From Oligoflexales bacterium (lineage in GTDB: Bacteria; Bdellovibrionota_B; Oligoflexia; Oligoflexales; JALZUQ01): DNA of 64,000 bases. The notes under the pieces are model-generated. The model was not told the origin of the DNA. It worked only from the letters and a program-made list of their open reading frames with translations, and searched no databases. The stretch is from NCBI GenBank assembly GCA_023301465.1, contig JALZUQ010000046.1, positions 22,272-86,271 on the forward strand, in the 5' to 3' direction. Within the stretch, counting starts at the first letter, position 1, and each line of letters begins with the position of its first letter. Shown piece by piece: positions 8,169 through 17,084 of this stretch. Made by a program: the position numbers and the translations under genes.

Positions 8169-9080
8169 TTAATCCCAAGTTTTTAGATAAGCTAAAGAAA
8201 AACCCTTTGAAATAGTTGTGTTAAAAGAGTTAAAATGTCCACCGCTAGTATATGAAAACTTTAAATTATCTGTTTTGTTCCACTTAAGATCCACGGTAGT
8301 AAAAAAACTATGGTTGATTGATCTTGAGTCTGGTGCTTTTATGTCATTATCATATCTATAATGCCCATATAGGTGGTTATATCCTGCTAACACTCTGACA
8401 GACGAAAAAAGCTTAACCCCCGTAGTGAGAGAAGACGCTAATTTCCAAGGAGGGTTTATCATCTCATCGAGGACTTCTGATTTAAATCCATAGTTTATAG
8501 ATTGAGTGACTCCCAGTAGTAACTTGTTCTTGTCGTTCCAGATATCATAGCCAAGATTGATTTCATGAAACTCGCTTCCAAAAACATCGACTAGGTCTCT
8601 TGTTTGACTTTCGCTTCGTGCTGTTACTATTTTTGGTGTGTATGAAAAAAGTAGTTGAACTTGGGGTAATAAAACTTTGCTTTGATTGGGTTGCCATAAA
8701 GTGAGTCTACCCCCAACATTTGGGTTTGTAAAAAAAGAGGCCTGGTCTTTATTGCTAGATTGTGACGAATAACTTCCATATAGGCCAAAATACAAGGAAG
8801 GGGTAAGTCTGACTGCTAGCCCAATATCTGCAGAGGATTTTTGTGAAACTAACGGGTTATTGGTAAGTAGGCCTTTCGTGGTGATTGCGTTTGAAATAGT
8901 GATGTCACGATAACCAACATAAGACTTTATGTTTTCAGACTGACCCATGTAGATATCGGCACCTTTTCCTCTGCTGCATGATGCACATGCAAGTAGGGGC
9001 TCTGGCAAGACATAACAAAAGGTGAGCATTGCTGAAACAATTAGGTACCAGCTGTTCTTTTTGCGAGAGGTATTTGACAT
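8169..9080 (-). CDS. Exported outer-membrane beta-barrel-like protein
   Basis: The 303-residue product has a signal peptide (hydrophobic about 12-28) followed by a CASC pair of cysteines. The rest has alternating polar/aromatic strands (IGLAVRLTPSLYFGLYGSYS, LASSLTTGVKLFSSVRVLAGY) ending in a hydrophobic strand, typical of an outer-membrane barrel of 12 or so strands. No specific family was recognised. The frame stays open to a TTG at 9110 that overlaps the upstream lipoprotein gene. The ATG at 9080 is preferred because it gives a normal signal peptide, although neither start has a strong ribosome-binding site. It probably forms an operon with that lipoprotein gene, and the CASC motif raises the possibility of metal binding. 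Confidence 0.65.
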   Translation of the reverse strand: MSNTSRKKNSWYLIVSAMLTFCYVLPEPLLACASCSRGKGADIYMGQSENIKSYVGYRDITISNAITTKGLLTNNPLVSQKSSADIGLAVRLTPSLYFGLYGSYSSQSSNKDQASFFTNPNVGGRLTLWQPNQSKVLLPQVQLLFSYTPKIVTARSESQTRDLVDVFGSEFHEINLGYDIWNDKNKLLLGVTQSINYGFKSEVLDEMINPPWKLASSLTTGVKLFSSVRVLAGYNHLYGHYRYDNDIKAPDSRSINHSFFTTVDLKWNKTDNLKFSYTSGGHFNSFNTTISKGFSLAYLKTWD

Positions 9081-9102
9081 GGTGCCGAAGATAATCACTT
9101 GG

Positions 9103-9582
9103 TTATTCAACCTCAGTATTGATGGTAAACTTATAAGTTGTGCCGTTATGCTTTACGTGAACAAAAATATCCCAATTTCCTTCCATATGGAAATATAGAC
9201 TTTGGGCTTTAGTCTCGCTAGTGGTTTCGGTGAACGTAAGATTTTGCTTAGGCTGATAGCCGCAACAAGTCATTTTAGGTTGAACTTTCGTGGTATCAGT
9301 ACTTTTCATGTCTACGCTCTCGGTAGCCGTTTTAAGGCGGATTTTCAATGTATTGGTCTGATTATCACCTTTTGTAAACTTTTTCGGGTCCAATTGGTAG
9401 CCAAGTTGAACCGTTTTCGTGGAGTCCCAAATCCAAGTAATCTCATCTTCATTGGTATCGTCAGTGTTTTTGGCCGTCGCTTCAAATGACTCTTGAGTAT
9501 TAAAAGTTCTTGTTTTGTCAGTTTCTGGTTCAGACCCGCATGCTGCTAGAATAAAAAGAATGTTAAGCGTGATAAATTTCAT
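9103..9582 (-). CDS. Lipoprotein with FixH/YtkA-like domain
   Basis: The first 15 residues form a lipoprotein signal ending in LAAC, so the mature protein is lipid-anchored at C15. The remaining region is beta-rich, with LYFHMEGNWDIFVHVKHNGT resembling the Ig-like YtkA/FixH domains found near copper and cytochrome oxidase genes. CCGY cysteines (about 107-108) could bind metal. A strong AAGGAGAG ribosome-binding site precedes the ATG. It sits just upstream of the barrel-protein gene, so the two may form an envelope pair. The family assignment is tentative. Confidence 0.6.
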   Translation of the reverse strand: MKFITLNILFILAACGSEPETDKTRTFNTQESFEATAKNTDDTNEDEITWIWDSTKTVQLGYQLDPKKFTKGDNQTNTLKIRLKTATESVDMKSTDTTKVQPKMTCCGYQPKQNLTFTETTSETKAQSLYFHMEGNWDIFVHVKHNGTTYKFTINTEVE

Positions 9583-9738
9583 TTTCTCTCCTTTTGTTAC
9601 CCTATATTATTAGAAGAAGTATGCCTGAAGGTCAATAAGAATCGCATGATTGAATTACATAACTTCCTGTATTTATTAATAAAAAATAAATAATGGGAAC
9701 ATTGCTCTATGGATATGGGGAGAAGTTTTATCGAGTTC

Positions 9739-9773
9739 AAATTTTGAAACTAATTTTTTTAAATTTTGAAACT
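9739..9773 (+). repeat. Direct repeat AAATTTTGAAACT, two copies
   Basis: The 13-mer occurs at 9739-9751 and 9761-9773. The copies are 22 bp apart, about two helical turns, so they face the same side of DNA. This would suit a regulator bound in tandem, or could be chance in AT-rich sequence. Confidence 0.4.
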
Positions 9774-9971
9774 TAACTTACTTTGGCCGCAATCTATGAA
9801 ATTAGTGTTTATGAGCCCTAAAAAAAATAGTGGTTCCAAAAAATATTTTTTTGGAGGATGGATTTTGAATTTTCAAATGGGTGAAAAGTCTTGAAACCAT
9901 TGATAGGGCTGTAAAATAAGGTTTTTTCTGAGTTTGGTTTTGGGTGGCAATTAAGGTTGATTTGAGGTTTG

Positions 9972-10000
9972 TTTTTACCAAAATTAGATTAATCTATAAA
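9972..10000 (+). promoter_or_regulatory. Candidate promoter for the HU-like gene
   Basis: TATAAA (9995-10000) matches a -10 box. TTTTTA (9972-9977) stands 17 nt upstream as a poor -35. The palindrome AGATTAATCT (9986-9995) covers the spacer and could be an operator. Confidence 0.3.
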
Positions 10001-10094
10001 AATAGGGTTTTTTTTGTGTTTTATGCTTGATATTAAGAAATGAATTGTTTATGTTTGAGGTACATTGATTTTAATTTTGGAAGGAAATCCACAA

Positions 10095-10613
10095 ATGGCA
10101 AGAAAAAAGACTAAGAAAAAAGCGACTAAGCGTAAAGTAGCTCCTAAAAAGACAACTCGCAAAGCAACAAAAAAAGCAGCTCCTAAAAGAAAAGCGGCAG
10201 CTAAGAAAAAAGCTCCAGCTAAGAAAAAAGCGGTAGCTAAGAAAACAGTTGCAAAAAAGACTGTTGCTAAAAAAGTAGCGGTAAAGATCCCAGCACGTTT
10301 TACTGCTGCTTCTAAGCCACGTACTAAGAGCCAGATCTTCTCTATGATCTCTGAGCACACTGGATTAGCAAAAAAAGACGTTACTAACGTTTTCGAATGC
10401 CTAGAAAAAGCAATTTCTGCTGACATGGGTACTCGTGGACCAAAAGTATTTACTGTTCCTAACTTAATGAAAGTTACAGTAAAGCGTAAGCCTGCGACAA
10501 AAGCTCGTAAAGGTATCAACCCGTTCACTGGCGAAGAGATGATGTTCAAAGCTAAGCCAGCTCGTAACGTTGTTAAAGTAAGAGCACTTAAGAAACTTAA
10601 GGACATGGTTTAA
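10095..10613 (+). CDS. HU-family DNA-binding protein with lysine-rich histone H1-like N-terminal tail
   Basis: The first 65 or so of 172 residues are almost only Lys, Ala, Thr and Pro, in repeated AKKKA/KKTVA units like histone H1 tails. The rest is an HU/IHF-type domain: KSQIFSMISEHTGLAKKDV, then a DNA-contacting arm VTVKRKPATKARKGINPFTG and ending VRALKKLKDMV. The PATKARKGINPFTGE pattern equals the HU arm. It probably packs or bridges the nucleoid, and the tail would raise affinity and neutralise DNA. The ATG at 10095 has GGAAGGAAA upstream. Codons are uniform (AAA, GCT), as in highly expressed genes. A strong terminator follows. Confidence 0.88.
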   Translation: MARKKTKKKATKRKVAPKKTTRKATKKAAPKRKAAAKKKAPAKKKAVAKKTVAKKTVAKKVAVKIPARFTAASKPRTKSQIFSMISEHTGLAKKDVTNVFECLEKAISADMGTRGPKVFTVPNLMKVTVKRKPATKARKGINPFTGEEMMFKAKPARNVVKVRALKKLKDMV

Positions 10614-10654
10614 TCCATACCTTTTTCTTAAAGAGTTTTATTTTATAAAGCTTC

Positions 10655-10687
10655 AAAAGAGTCCGATTTTATTTTCGGGCTCTTTTT
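10655..10687 (+). terminator. Rho-independent terminator after the HU-like gene
   Basis: A 12-bp stem pairs AAAAGAGTCCGA (10655-10666) with TCGGGCTCTTTT (10675-10686), with one G-T pair, and continues into seven or more T. It lies only about 20 bp before the next gene's start. Confidence 0.9.
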
Positions 10688-10707
10688 TTATGTGAGGAGG
10701 TTACTGA

Positions 10708-11685
10708 TTGTTCAATGTATTCAAACAGGTGGATGAACAATTTTTGTCCATGAGGCCAGAAGAACTATCAAAAAAGTACCAAGATATATCGCTGATACAT
10801 CTAGAAAAAGGTAGTTCAGCTCGGACATTCGTTGTTTCAGTGTTGATACATGGTAACGAGAAATCTTCTTTTAAAATTCTACAAGGTTTTTTAGCTTACC
10901 TTCAATCTTCAGGTCTAGATTACTCGTTGCTGATTCTTTTGGGTAATCTTAGTGGCACTAAAGACTCTATGAGACATTTGAAGTGTCAGCCTGACTTTAA
11001 TAGAATTTGGATTGACCCACCGGCCAAATATAGAGATAGGGTTTTACATGCTCTTCAATATATTAGAGGCTTGAACCCTTATTGTTTGATTGACTTGCAT
11101 AATAATACGGGATCAAACCCTCCGTATGCATGTATTTCAACTCTAGACAAAAAGAGTATTGGTTTGGCTTCCCTTTTTTCTGGAAGTGTTGTCTATTTTC
11201 CAAAAAAATTAGGTCTTTTGATAGATGAAACAGCAGGAGATTTTCCGTCAGTTGTCTTTGAGTGCGGTGTAAGCATGGATCCAAAGCCTATTGATCTAGC
11301 GATTCGTTTTCTAAAGCAAGTGATTCACCAGCCATGGAGTTACGAAGAACTTCATAGATTAGGGGAGTCAGTCAAACCTCAAAAAACAGTGGGCAGGTTT
11401 CTTATTATTGGTGCAAGCTCTAAAGAAACAATTGGCTTTGAGCTTGCTTCAAACATCGAATCCAAAAATTTCAAAGGCTTTCTCTCTGGTGATGAGTTTG
11501 CCAAAGGGCCAAAGGTTTCATCCATTCGTTATGTTGCAGATTCAGGCGAGGATCTCACGTCAGAGATATTTATTTGTGAGGGTGAGAGTTTGCGTTTCAA
11601 AAAAAACGTGTATCCTTGCATGCTTACAACAAATTTGGATGTTGCATTAAGTGATTGTATTGGTTATCTGCTTGAAGAGGTATAG
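10708..11685 (+). CDS. Succinylglutamate desuccinylase/aspartoacylase-family zinc hydrolase
   Basis: The 325-residue protein carries the metal site of the AstE/AspA branch of M14-like carboxypeptidases: H48-x2-E51 in LIHGNEKS and H131 in DLHNNTG. The NRIW segment at 98-101 would be substrate-binding, and E185 (FECG) is the likely general base. Family members cleave N-acyl amino acids such as succinylglutamate or N-acetylaspartate, but the substrate here is unknown. The start is TTG at 10708, chosen because a near-perfect GAGGAGG lies 7 nt upstream. The arginine-succinyltransferase genes that usually go with astE are absent. speD follows 45 bp downstream, so a shared role in arginine/polyamine metabolism is possible. 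Confidence 0.8.
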   Translation: MFNVFKQVDEQFLSMRPEELSKKYQDISLIHLEKGSSARTFVVSVLIHGNEKSSFKILQGFLAYLQSSGLDYSLLILLGNLSGTKDSMRHLKCQPDFNRIWIDPPAKYRDRVLHALQYIRGLNPYCLIDLHNNTGSNPPYACISTLDKKSIGLASLFSGSVVYFPKKLGLLIDETAGDFPSVVFECGVSMDPKPIDLAIRFLKQVIHQPWSYEELHRLGESVKPQKTVGRFLIIGASSKETIGFELASNIESKNFKGFLSGDEFAKGPKVSSIRYVADSGEDLTSEIFICEGESLRFKKNVYPCMLTTNLDVALSDCIGYLLEEV

Positions 11686-11730
11686 AATACCTGTCTGTCT
11701 AATTGGTTAATTGTCGAATTTGGAGCATAG

Positions 11731-12468
11731 ATGAAGTTAGAAGGTTTTAATAATTTAACAAAATGTCTGAGTTTTAATTTATACGATTTTTGCGTAGCCA
11801 GTAATGAGTCTGAAAGACAAAGTTATGTTAAGTTTTTGAAAGAGCATTACTCAGCTCCAGCTATCACAAAGTCATTAAAAGGCATATGCAACATCATTGA
11901 AGCAAATGTTTTGAGTGTTTCTGACCAAGACTATGACCCTTGGGGGGCTAGCTCACTTGTACTAATGAGTGACCTTAAAGGCTCTGGGGTTCAGGGTGGG
12001 GCATCTTCTTCAATGCACCTTGATAAAAGTCATATTTGTGCCCATACATATCCAGACTTTGATCATCAAAATGATATTTGTTCCATACGCATAGATATTG
12101 ATATCGCCACTTGCGGTGAGATTTCTCCATTAAATGCTCTTAACTATATGTTTAAAAGCTTTGATACAGATATTGTTGTCATTGATTATGTTGTAAGAGG
12201 ATTTACGAGAGATGATCAAGGCAAAAGAATATTTATGGATCATGAGGTCAGGAGTATTCAAGATTATATAGATCCATCGATAGCTTCACAGTATGAATCT
12301 GTAGATTTAAATATTTCCAGTGATAATATTTGGCAAACCAAGATGCAGCGTTCCAAATTTGATGTAGATGAGTATTTTGTTGATCCCAAATCGTATGAAG
12401 GCAAGAAAAATGGGATCATCAAAAATATCCAAAAAGAAATGCGAGATATTTTGTTTATGCGTTCTTAA
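11731..12468 (+). CDS. speD: S-adenosylmethionine decarboxylase proenzyme (spermidine synthesis)
   Basis: SpeD decarboxylates S-adenosylmethionine to supply the aminopropyl group for spermidine. The protein (245 residues) matches the long, enterobacterial-type SpeD. The self-cleavage site is LDK-S at K99/S100 (HLDKSHICAHTYPD), which produces the pyruvoyl cofactor from Ser100. C128 in TCGEISPLNALNYM is the expected catalytic acid, and DYVVRGFTRD with HEVRSIQDY follows as in E. coli. Length is close to the usual 264. The ATG at 11731 follows GGAGCATAG. No speE or speA gene lies in the window. Confidence 0.93.
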   Translation: MKLEGFNNLTKCLSFNLYDFCVASNESERQSYVKFLKEHYSAPAITKSLKGICNIIEANVLSVSDQDYDPWGASSLVLMSDLKGSGVQGGASSSMHLDKSHICAHTYPDFDHQNDICSIRIDIDIATCGEISPLNALNYMFKSFDTDIVVIDYVVRGFTRDDQGKRIFMDHEVRSIQDYIDPSIASQYESVDLNISSDNIWQTKMQRSKFDVDEYFVDPKSYEGKKNGIIKNIQKEMRDILFMRS

Positions 12469-12647
12469 GTGTTCTTGTTTTAAGTTCTGCTGTCGTCATG
12501 GGTTTTTGTCTAGGTATATAAGAATTAGTAATGTTGTTATTCTGTTGTATGTCACAGTACAAACGGTATTATGAAATGTTGTTTTTTGTATGTGTTTAGA
12601 TTAGAATTTTTAATAGTTAGAAAGTATTGCTTGGTGGGAGGGCTGTA

Positions 12648-14258
12648 TTGTTTCGGGTAACTATTTTATCAATGATTTTTTTTTGTAGTCAATCAACAAA
12701 TGCTTTGCCTGATTGGGGTCAAGCTGTAAAAGTATCCAAACCACGCAATAATATTTATGATTTAAACCCGAATGATTTTGCTAGTTATCTCAAAGCCGGT
12801 AAACAACATGCTTACCGTTATCCAGTCTCAGTAACAGGTTTAGTTTTTCCAGATAAGATGTTTAAAAGAATTTTAAATGGAGAAAGTAAAAGTTTTGTGC
12901 ATAGGCTTGCTACTAAATATGCACGAAAGAAATCAGGCTTTAAAAGTTTTGAAAGCTTCCAAGACTGGATGGGCTTATTACGTCAAAAGGGTGAAGTTCT
13001 TAGAGTCGGTGAAACACGCATGCAACGAGGTGGTGTAGATGGGCTTACGTATAGTTGTGGTGTTTGTCATGTAGGTGAGCTGTTTGGAAAAAAAGTTTTT
13101 GGGCTAACTAACCGCTTTCCTAGAGCAAATGCTGCATTTGTATTGGTTCAACAGACTTTCGATAAGACTAATCCATCATTTCTTCGTTTTGCCACCCAAA
13201 CCAATGGCAAGGAACTTAAGCTTATTCAAGAAAATGTAAAAAATCTTCAATGGGTCGGTCAAAGGGAACCTGTGGTTGTTGGGTTAGATTCCTCATTAGC
13301 CCAAGTTGCTCTTTCACTTGCAAAAAGAAAACAAGATAAGTGGGCTAGCATGACGAAGAAGTCTGCTAAGTACCCTAGGTATAATAAGTTAAGCACCCAT
13401 GTTGCAGATAGCAAGCCTTCGGTCTGGTGGAACCTGAAGTATAAGAATAGATGGCTTTCAGACGGTTCAGTGAGGTCAGGTAATCCAATTTTCACAAATT
13501 TTTTATGGAATGAACTTGGTAGAGGTACAGAATTAAGACAGTTATCAAAATGGTTAAAGTTTAATAAAAAAACTGTAGATGAATTGACAGCGGCTGTTTT
13601 TGCAACGAAGCCTCCTAGAATAGAGAGTTTCTTTCCAGATCATCAGTACGACTTAGCTGCAATGAAACGTGGCCAGAAACAGTTTAGAAAGTATTGCGTT
13701 AGGTGTCATGGTGACTACAAAAAAGTATGGGAAAAGACAAATACAGGTACCGTGATAGAAAAAATGCAAACCTCAAAAGTGCTTTACCCCCAAAGAACAT
13801 TAGTAAAGAATGTTGGAACTGATCCAGGGAGATATCTTGGCATGCAGTATTTTTCAGACCGTCTCAATGAACTTGAAATTTCACAAAATGCAGGAACAGT
13901 CGTCATACCAACTAATGGCTATGTGCCTCCACCACTTGTAGGGATTTGGGCTCGTTGGCCTTATCTCCATAATAACTCTATCAGCAGTTTGTGTGATTTA
14001 CTAACGCCAGCCAGTATGAGACGCAAAAAATATTATGCTGTTAAGGCTATAGATAAAAATCGAGACTTTGATTTTGAGTGTAATGGTTATCCAACAACTA
14101 TTGCAGATGAATTTAAGAAAAGAGAATATCTATTTGATACATCTAAAAAAGGTCTTTCAAATGCTGGTCATGACGACGGTATTTTTCTTGTTGAGGGCAA
14201 TGATGTATTGCCTGTCAAAGCGAAGAAAGATTTAGTTGCATTTTTACAGTCATTATAA
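12648..14258 (+). CDS. Exported di-haem c-type cytochrome, RoxA-like family
   Basis: The 536-residue product has a signal peptide (hydrophobic 3-13, then STNALPDW) and two haem c sites, C137-GVC-H141 and C350-VRC-H354. The C-terminal GYVPPPLVGIWARWPYLHNN motif is typical of the large periplasmic di-haem cytochromes related to rubber oxygenase RoxA and to di-haem peroxidases. It probably works in periplasmic electron transfer or oxidation; the substrate is unknown. TTG at 12648 is taken as the start because GGGAGGG lies 5 nt upstream and a clean signal peptide results; an upstream TTG at 12627 is possible. A cytochrome c assembly gene lies at 28813-29622. Confidence 0.8.
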   Translation: MFRVTILSMIFFCSQSTNALPDWGQAVKVSKPRNNIYDLNPNDFASYLKAGKQHAYRYPVSVTGLVFPDKMFKRILNGESKSFVHRLATKYARKKSGFKSFESFQDWMGLLRQKGEVLRVGETRMQRGGVDGLTYSCGVCHVGELFGKKVFGLTNRFPRANAAFVLVQQTFDKTNPSFLRFATQTNGKELKLIQENVKNLQWVGQREPVVVGLDSSLAQVALSLAKRKQDKWASMTKKSAKYPRYNKLSTHVADSKPSVWWNLKYKNRWLSDGSVRSGNPIFTNFLWNELGRGTELRQLSKWLKFNKKTVDELTAAVFATKPPRIESFFPDHQYDLAAMKRGQKQFRKYCVRCHGDYKKVWEKTNTGTVIEKMQTSKVLYPQRTLVKNVGTDPGRYLGMQYFSDRLNELEISQNAGTVVIPTNGYVPPPLVGIWARWPYLHNNSISSLCDLLTPASMRRKKYYAVKAIDKNRDFDFECNGYPTTIADEFKKREYLFDTSKKGLSNAGHDDGIFLVEGNDVLPVKAKKDLVAFLQSL

Positions 14259-14401
14259 TCTTTTACAGCAATATTTCTGGTTTTCTTTATAAAATCCTAG
14301 TAAATTCAAAGCCTTGCAGTGTTATTGTTTTTAGTCATAAAAACATTTAGCACAGTTATATATGCATGCTAACCTACCGGCTGTTTAACTTGAAAGCTGT
14401 C

Positions 14402-16081
14402 ATGAACTTACTAAAAAAAATTGGTTTAAAAATTGGGCGATTTATTCTCCTTCCAGCGGCGATTAGCTATCTACTTCAAGTGTTAGTTTTTTGTTCCATT
14501 ACTGGTAAATCTCCTTATGTCTCTAGTGATAATTTTCTTGGTGAAATAATTTTATTTTTATTCGTGTTTTTATGTTCCAAAACAATTCGAAAAGCTTATG
14601 TCTTTTATACTGTGGTTGTACTCGTTTTGTATTTTTCTCATGCTGTCAAATACCTCTATCTTGGGTCACCTGTTTTAGTTTCAGATGTATTAATGGCTTC
14701 AGAGTCTTTTGAAGTGCTTCCGTATGTACTGAAGTATGTTGTTTTTTTAATTATTTTAGTGCCTTTTGCTGTCGGAGTTTGGGCGATATCATTTAAAACA
14801 ATAAAGACCTACCTTGTACTCACTTTCGTTTTGTTTGCTTTGTATTTATCGGAAAGTTATCCCGTAAAATTTGAAAATTATTTATTTTCATCTCTGAACT
14901 TAAAAAAAGTCACATGGAATCAATACCTTTCTTTTAAGAGGAAAGGGCCAGTTCTATTCTTGTTTGCTGACTACTTGGAGTATAAAAGCAATTTAGTTAG
15001 CTCGATTAGTAAAAGTGAATGGGAATCTATTCGTCATTTAATCAAAAATGATAGTTTTCAAACTCAGGCTGATCAAGTCATCAATGAAAATATCTATGTG
15101 ATTGTTTTAGAATCTTATTTGGATTCTAAGAAAATACTCGAAACAACTTTAGACCCATTTGATTTGATTCGAGTCAATAATCAAAAACTTCAATGGAAGG
15201 AAATGTTATCGCCCAGGTTTGGAAATGGCACTGCCACTGCTGAGTTTGAGTTGCTTTGTGGGTTTCCGTATTATAAAAGTTTACCAGCTTTTTATAATTC
15301 TGGTTTTAAGAATATTGAGTGTTTACCAAAACTTGCAAGTGATGCCGGGTATCACACAGTAGGGTTTCATCCGAACAGGTCTGGTTTTTTTAATAGAAAA
15401 ATTGGATATCCAGGCATTGGTTTTGATCAAACATTTTTTCTTGAAAATATAGACCCATCAGGCAAGCCTCGGTCAACGTACATGTTAGATGATGAACTGT
15501 TTCAAAAGCTTGAATCTCTTATGTCAGTTTTATCAAAAAAACAATTCAATTACGTCTTAACTGCAGGTTTACACTCACCTTACCATCAAGAAATAGTGAC
15601 AGCAGAACATCAGAAGTTCTTTACAAAACCTATTCCAATGACAGCTAAAAAGTATTTTGTCAGGCAGTTGCAAACCTCAAAATCACTTTCGAAATTTATT
15701 GATTTCGTTGTTTCAAAGGACCCAAATGCAAAAATATTTATAACCACAGATCACGCTCCTCCACTGCAAAAGATTTACGCTGGTGTTTCTTTAGAGCAAA
15801 AACATATCGTGAAGTATGCAGAGATTAATATTGGTTTAGATTTACCTCATAGAGTTTCTAGCTATGAGGTTGGTGCAAGGTTAAAAGAGGTTTTTGGGTT
15901 TCGTAATAAGTACAAATCAATACAAGAACTTCAACTTTCAAAAGATCTTATATTAAGACCGTTAGATGCTGATTTTATGACTTTTGGGCGTAAAAATGCT
16001 GAATTGCAGAAAAACACTGATGATATGATGAGTCAGTTGGATGTTTTATTTCGTTACTATTGGAGTGAGAAAAAACAATGA
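14402..16081 (+). CDS. LtaS/OpgB-like membrane sulfatase-fold phosphotransferase
   Basis: About five hydrophobic helices fill residues 10-170, and a periplasmic alkaline-phosphatase-fold domain follows. Signature pieces are VIVLESYLDSKK (metal-binding E with ES), GNGTATAEFELLCGFP (catalytic Thr), LTAGLHSPYHQ and IFITTDHAPP (metal-binding D and H). This arrangement is that of lipoteichoic acid synthase and of OpgB or EptA-like enzymes that move phosphoglycerol or phosphoethanolamine groups. In a Gram-negative cell it probably modifies an envelope glycan or lipid; the exact substrate is unknown. The ATG at 14402 is chosen over 14366 to fit the first helix, but both ribosome-binding sites are weak. 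Confidence 0.8.
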   Translation: MNLLKKIGLKIGRFILLPAAISYLLQVLVFCSITGKSPYVSSDNFLGEIILFLFVFLCSKTIRKAYVFYTVVVLVLYFSHAVKYLYLGSPVLVSDVLMASESFEVLPYVLKYVVFLIILVPFAVGVWAISFKTIKTYLVLTFVLFALYLSESYPVKFENYLFSSLNLKKVTWNQYLSFKRKGPVLFLFADYLEYKSNLVSSISKSEWESIRHLIKNDSFQTQADQVINENIYVIVLESYLDSKKILETTLDPFDLIRVNNQKLQWKEMLSPRFGNGTATAEFELLCGFPYYKSLPAFYNSGFKNIECLPKLASDAGYHTVGFHPNRSGFFNRKIGYPGIGFDQTFFLENIDPSGKPRSTYMLDDELFQKLESLMSVLSKKQFNYVLTAGLHSPYHQEIVTAEHQKFFTKPIPMTAKKYFVRQLQTSKSLSKFIDFVVSKDPNAKIFITTDHAPPLQKIYAGVSLEQKHIVKYAEINIGLDLPHRVSSYEVGARLKEVFGFRNKYKSIQELQLSKDLILRPLDADFMTFGRKNAELQKNTDDMMSQLDVLFRYYWSEKKQ

Positions 16082-16996
16082 TTATTGGTATATATTTCTG
16101 AATGTCTTTATTTCATTTATATTGTCACTTATGATGGATTGAACCTCAGCTACTGAAATACCTTTTATGGGAACTAAAAGTTGTTGCATTTGATTATTCA
16201 TTGCCACAGTTTGTCCAGGTTTCGTGATGCACCTAATGATGGATGCTCTGGATTCTTCTGATCCATGGAAATCTATAATGATTTTTGCCAGTTTTTCTGA
16301 TGATTCTGTCTTGATGTTGAGGTTGCCTTCAGATCTATAAATATCATTATTGATAATACGAAAATTTATACCTTCTTGAATAGTAGTGTCTGTAGATCCA
16401 GAGAGTCGAACTTTATTGTTGTTAAGTGTTGGGAGTATGTCTTTGATTGTTTTTTTGAAGTGAATGCTTGATAATTCAAATACTGAGTTTAGATTGTCAT
16501 GAATATCAAAAAAACCAGCGTTCGTTAGATTGGCTTGGTCTATCGCCCTGTTTTGGTAGTTCAACCGTGCTGGTTGTGCGTTCAGTATTCCACATCCACT
16601 AATATTTTCAGGTTGTTTGAAGTTAGGGTTAAGAATTATTGACGATGATAATATTTGTTTGTTTTGAATGGTAGTAAATGAATATAAAGTGGCTTGATCA
16701 GGTGCGGTGATTCCCATGTGTTCAATGCCGTATATTTCTTGTAATTCTTTGGTTTTTGAGAGCCCTAAAACACTACTATTTTGAAAAGATTGATAAGACT
16801 TCAAGTCTTGGACAAAAGAGTCTCGTCCATCTGTGCTGTCGGCTTGTTCACTACTAAGCTCTTGTCTGGCGATAGAAGAGACAGCTGACCCAGATTCTCT
16901 AGGGTCATCTGCTACTTGAACTCCAAAATTAGAGCAGCTTAGCATTGCTAAAGCACCGAAGATTACAAGGCTAATTGTGAAATGACGATCATTCAT
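16082..16996 (-). CDS. Lipoprotein, unknown function
   Basis: A lipobox (AMLSC) follows a hydrophobic stretch, so the 304-residue product should be lipid-anchored. The mature part starts with a Ser/Asp-rich linker and goes on as a mixed alpha/beta domain without recognised motifs. Two cysteines (SGCG and IRCIT) may form a disulfide. The frame stays open to a TTG at 17023, but ATG 16996 puts the lipobox at the usual distance. It ends one base from the end of the convergent LtaS-like gene and is divergent from the suf operon. Confidence 0.6.
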   Translation of the reverse strand: MNDRHFTISLVIFGALAMLSCSNFGVQVADDPRESGSAVSSIARQELSSEQADSTDGRDSFVQDLKSYQSFQNSSVLGLSKTKELQEIYGIEHMGITAPDQATLYSFTTIQNKQILSSSIILNPNFKQPENISGCGILNAQPARLNYQNRAIDQANLTNAGFFDIHDNLNSVFELSSIHFKKTIKDILPTLNNNKVRLSGSTDTTIQEGINFRIINNDIYRSEGNLNIKTESSEKLAKIIIDFHGSEESRASIIRCITKPGQTVAMNNQMQQLLVPIKGISVAEVQSIISDNINEIKTFRNIYQ

Positions 16997-17084
16997 AGCT
17001 AGGATGATCGGCTTTCCCTTCAAAGAACTGAACCACTAAGCTTAAAATATTGAAATCACAAGAGAAAAACTCCTAAAAGGCCTT

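Larger units (their letters stand above)
9583..10094. other. Long AT-rich intergenic region before the HU-like gene
   Basis: These 512 bp contain no convincing gene; the longest plausible start (ATG 9693) gives only 27 residues. They contain a 13-bp direct repeat (9739 and 9761), many T-runs with little C on the plus strand, and a candidate promoter near 9972-10000. The size and composition suggest a long leader or control region for the abundant DNA-binding protein downstream. Confidence 0.5.

Noticed and set aside
9736..9775. CRISPR-like repeats
   Set aside because: Only two copies of a 13-mer occur and no spacers or cas genes are seen.
10049..10606. Long minus-strand open frame opposite the HU-like gene
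   Set aside because: It is the antisense reflection of AAA/GCT-rich codons; the HU domain on the plus strand is unmistakable and has a ribosome-binding site and terminator.
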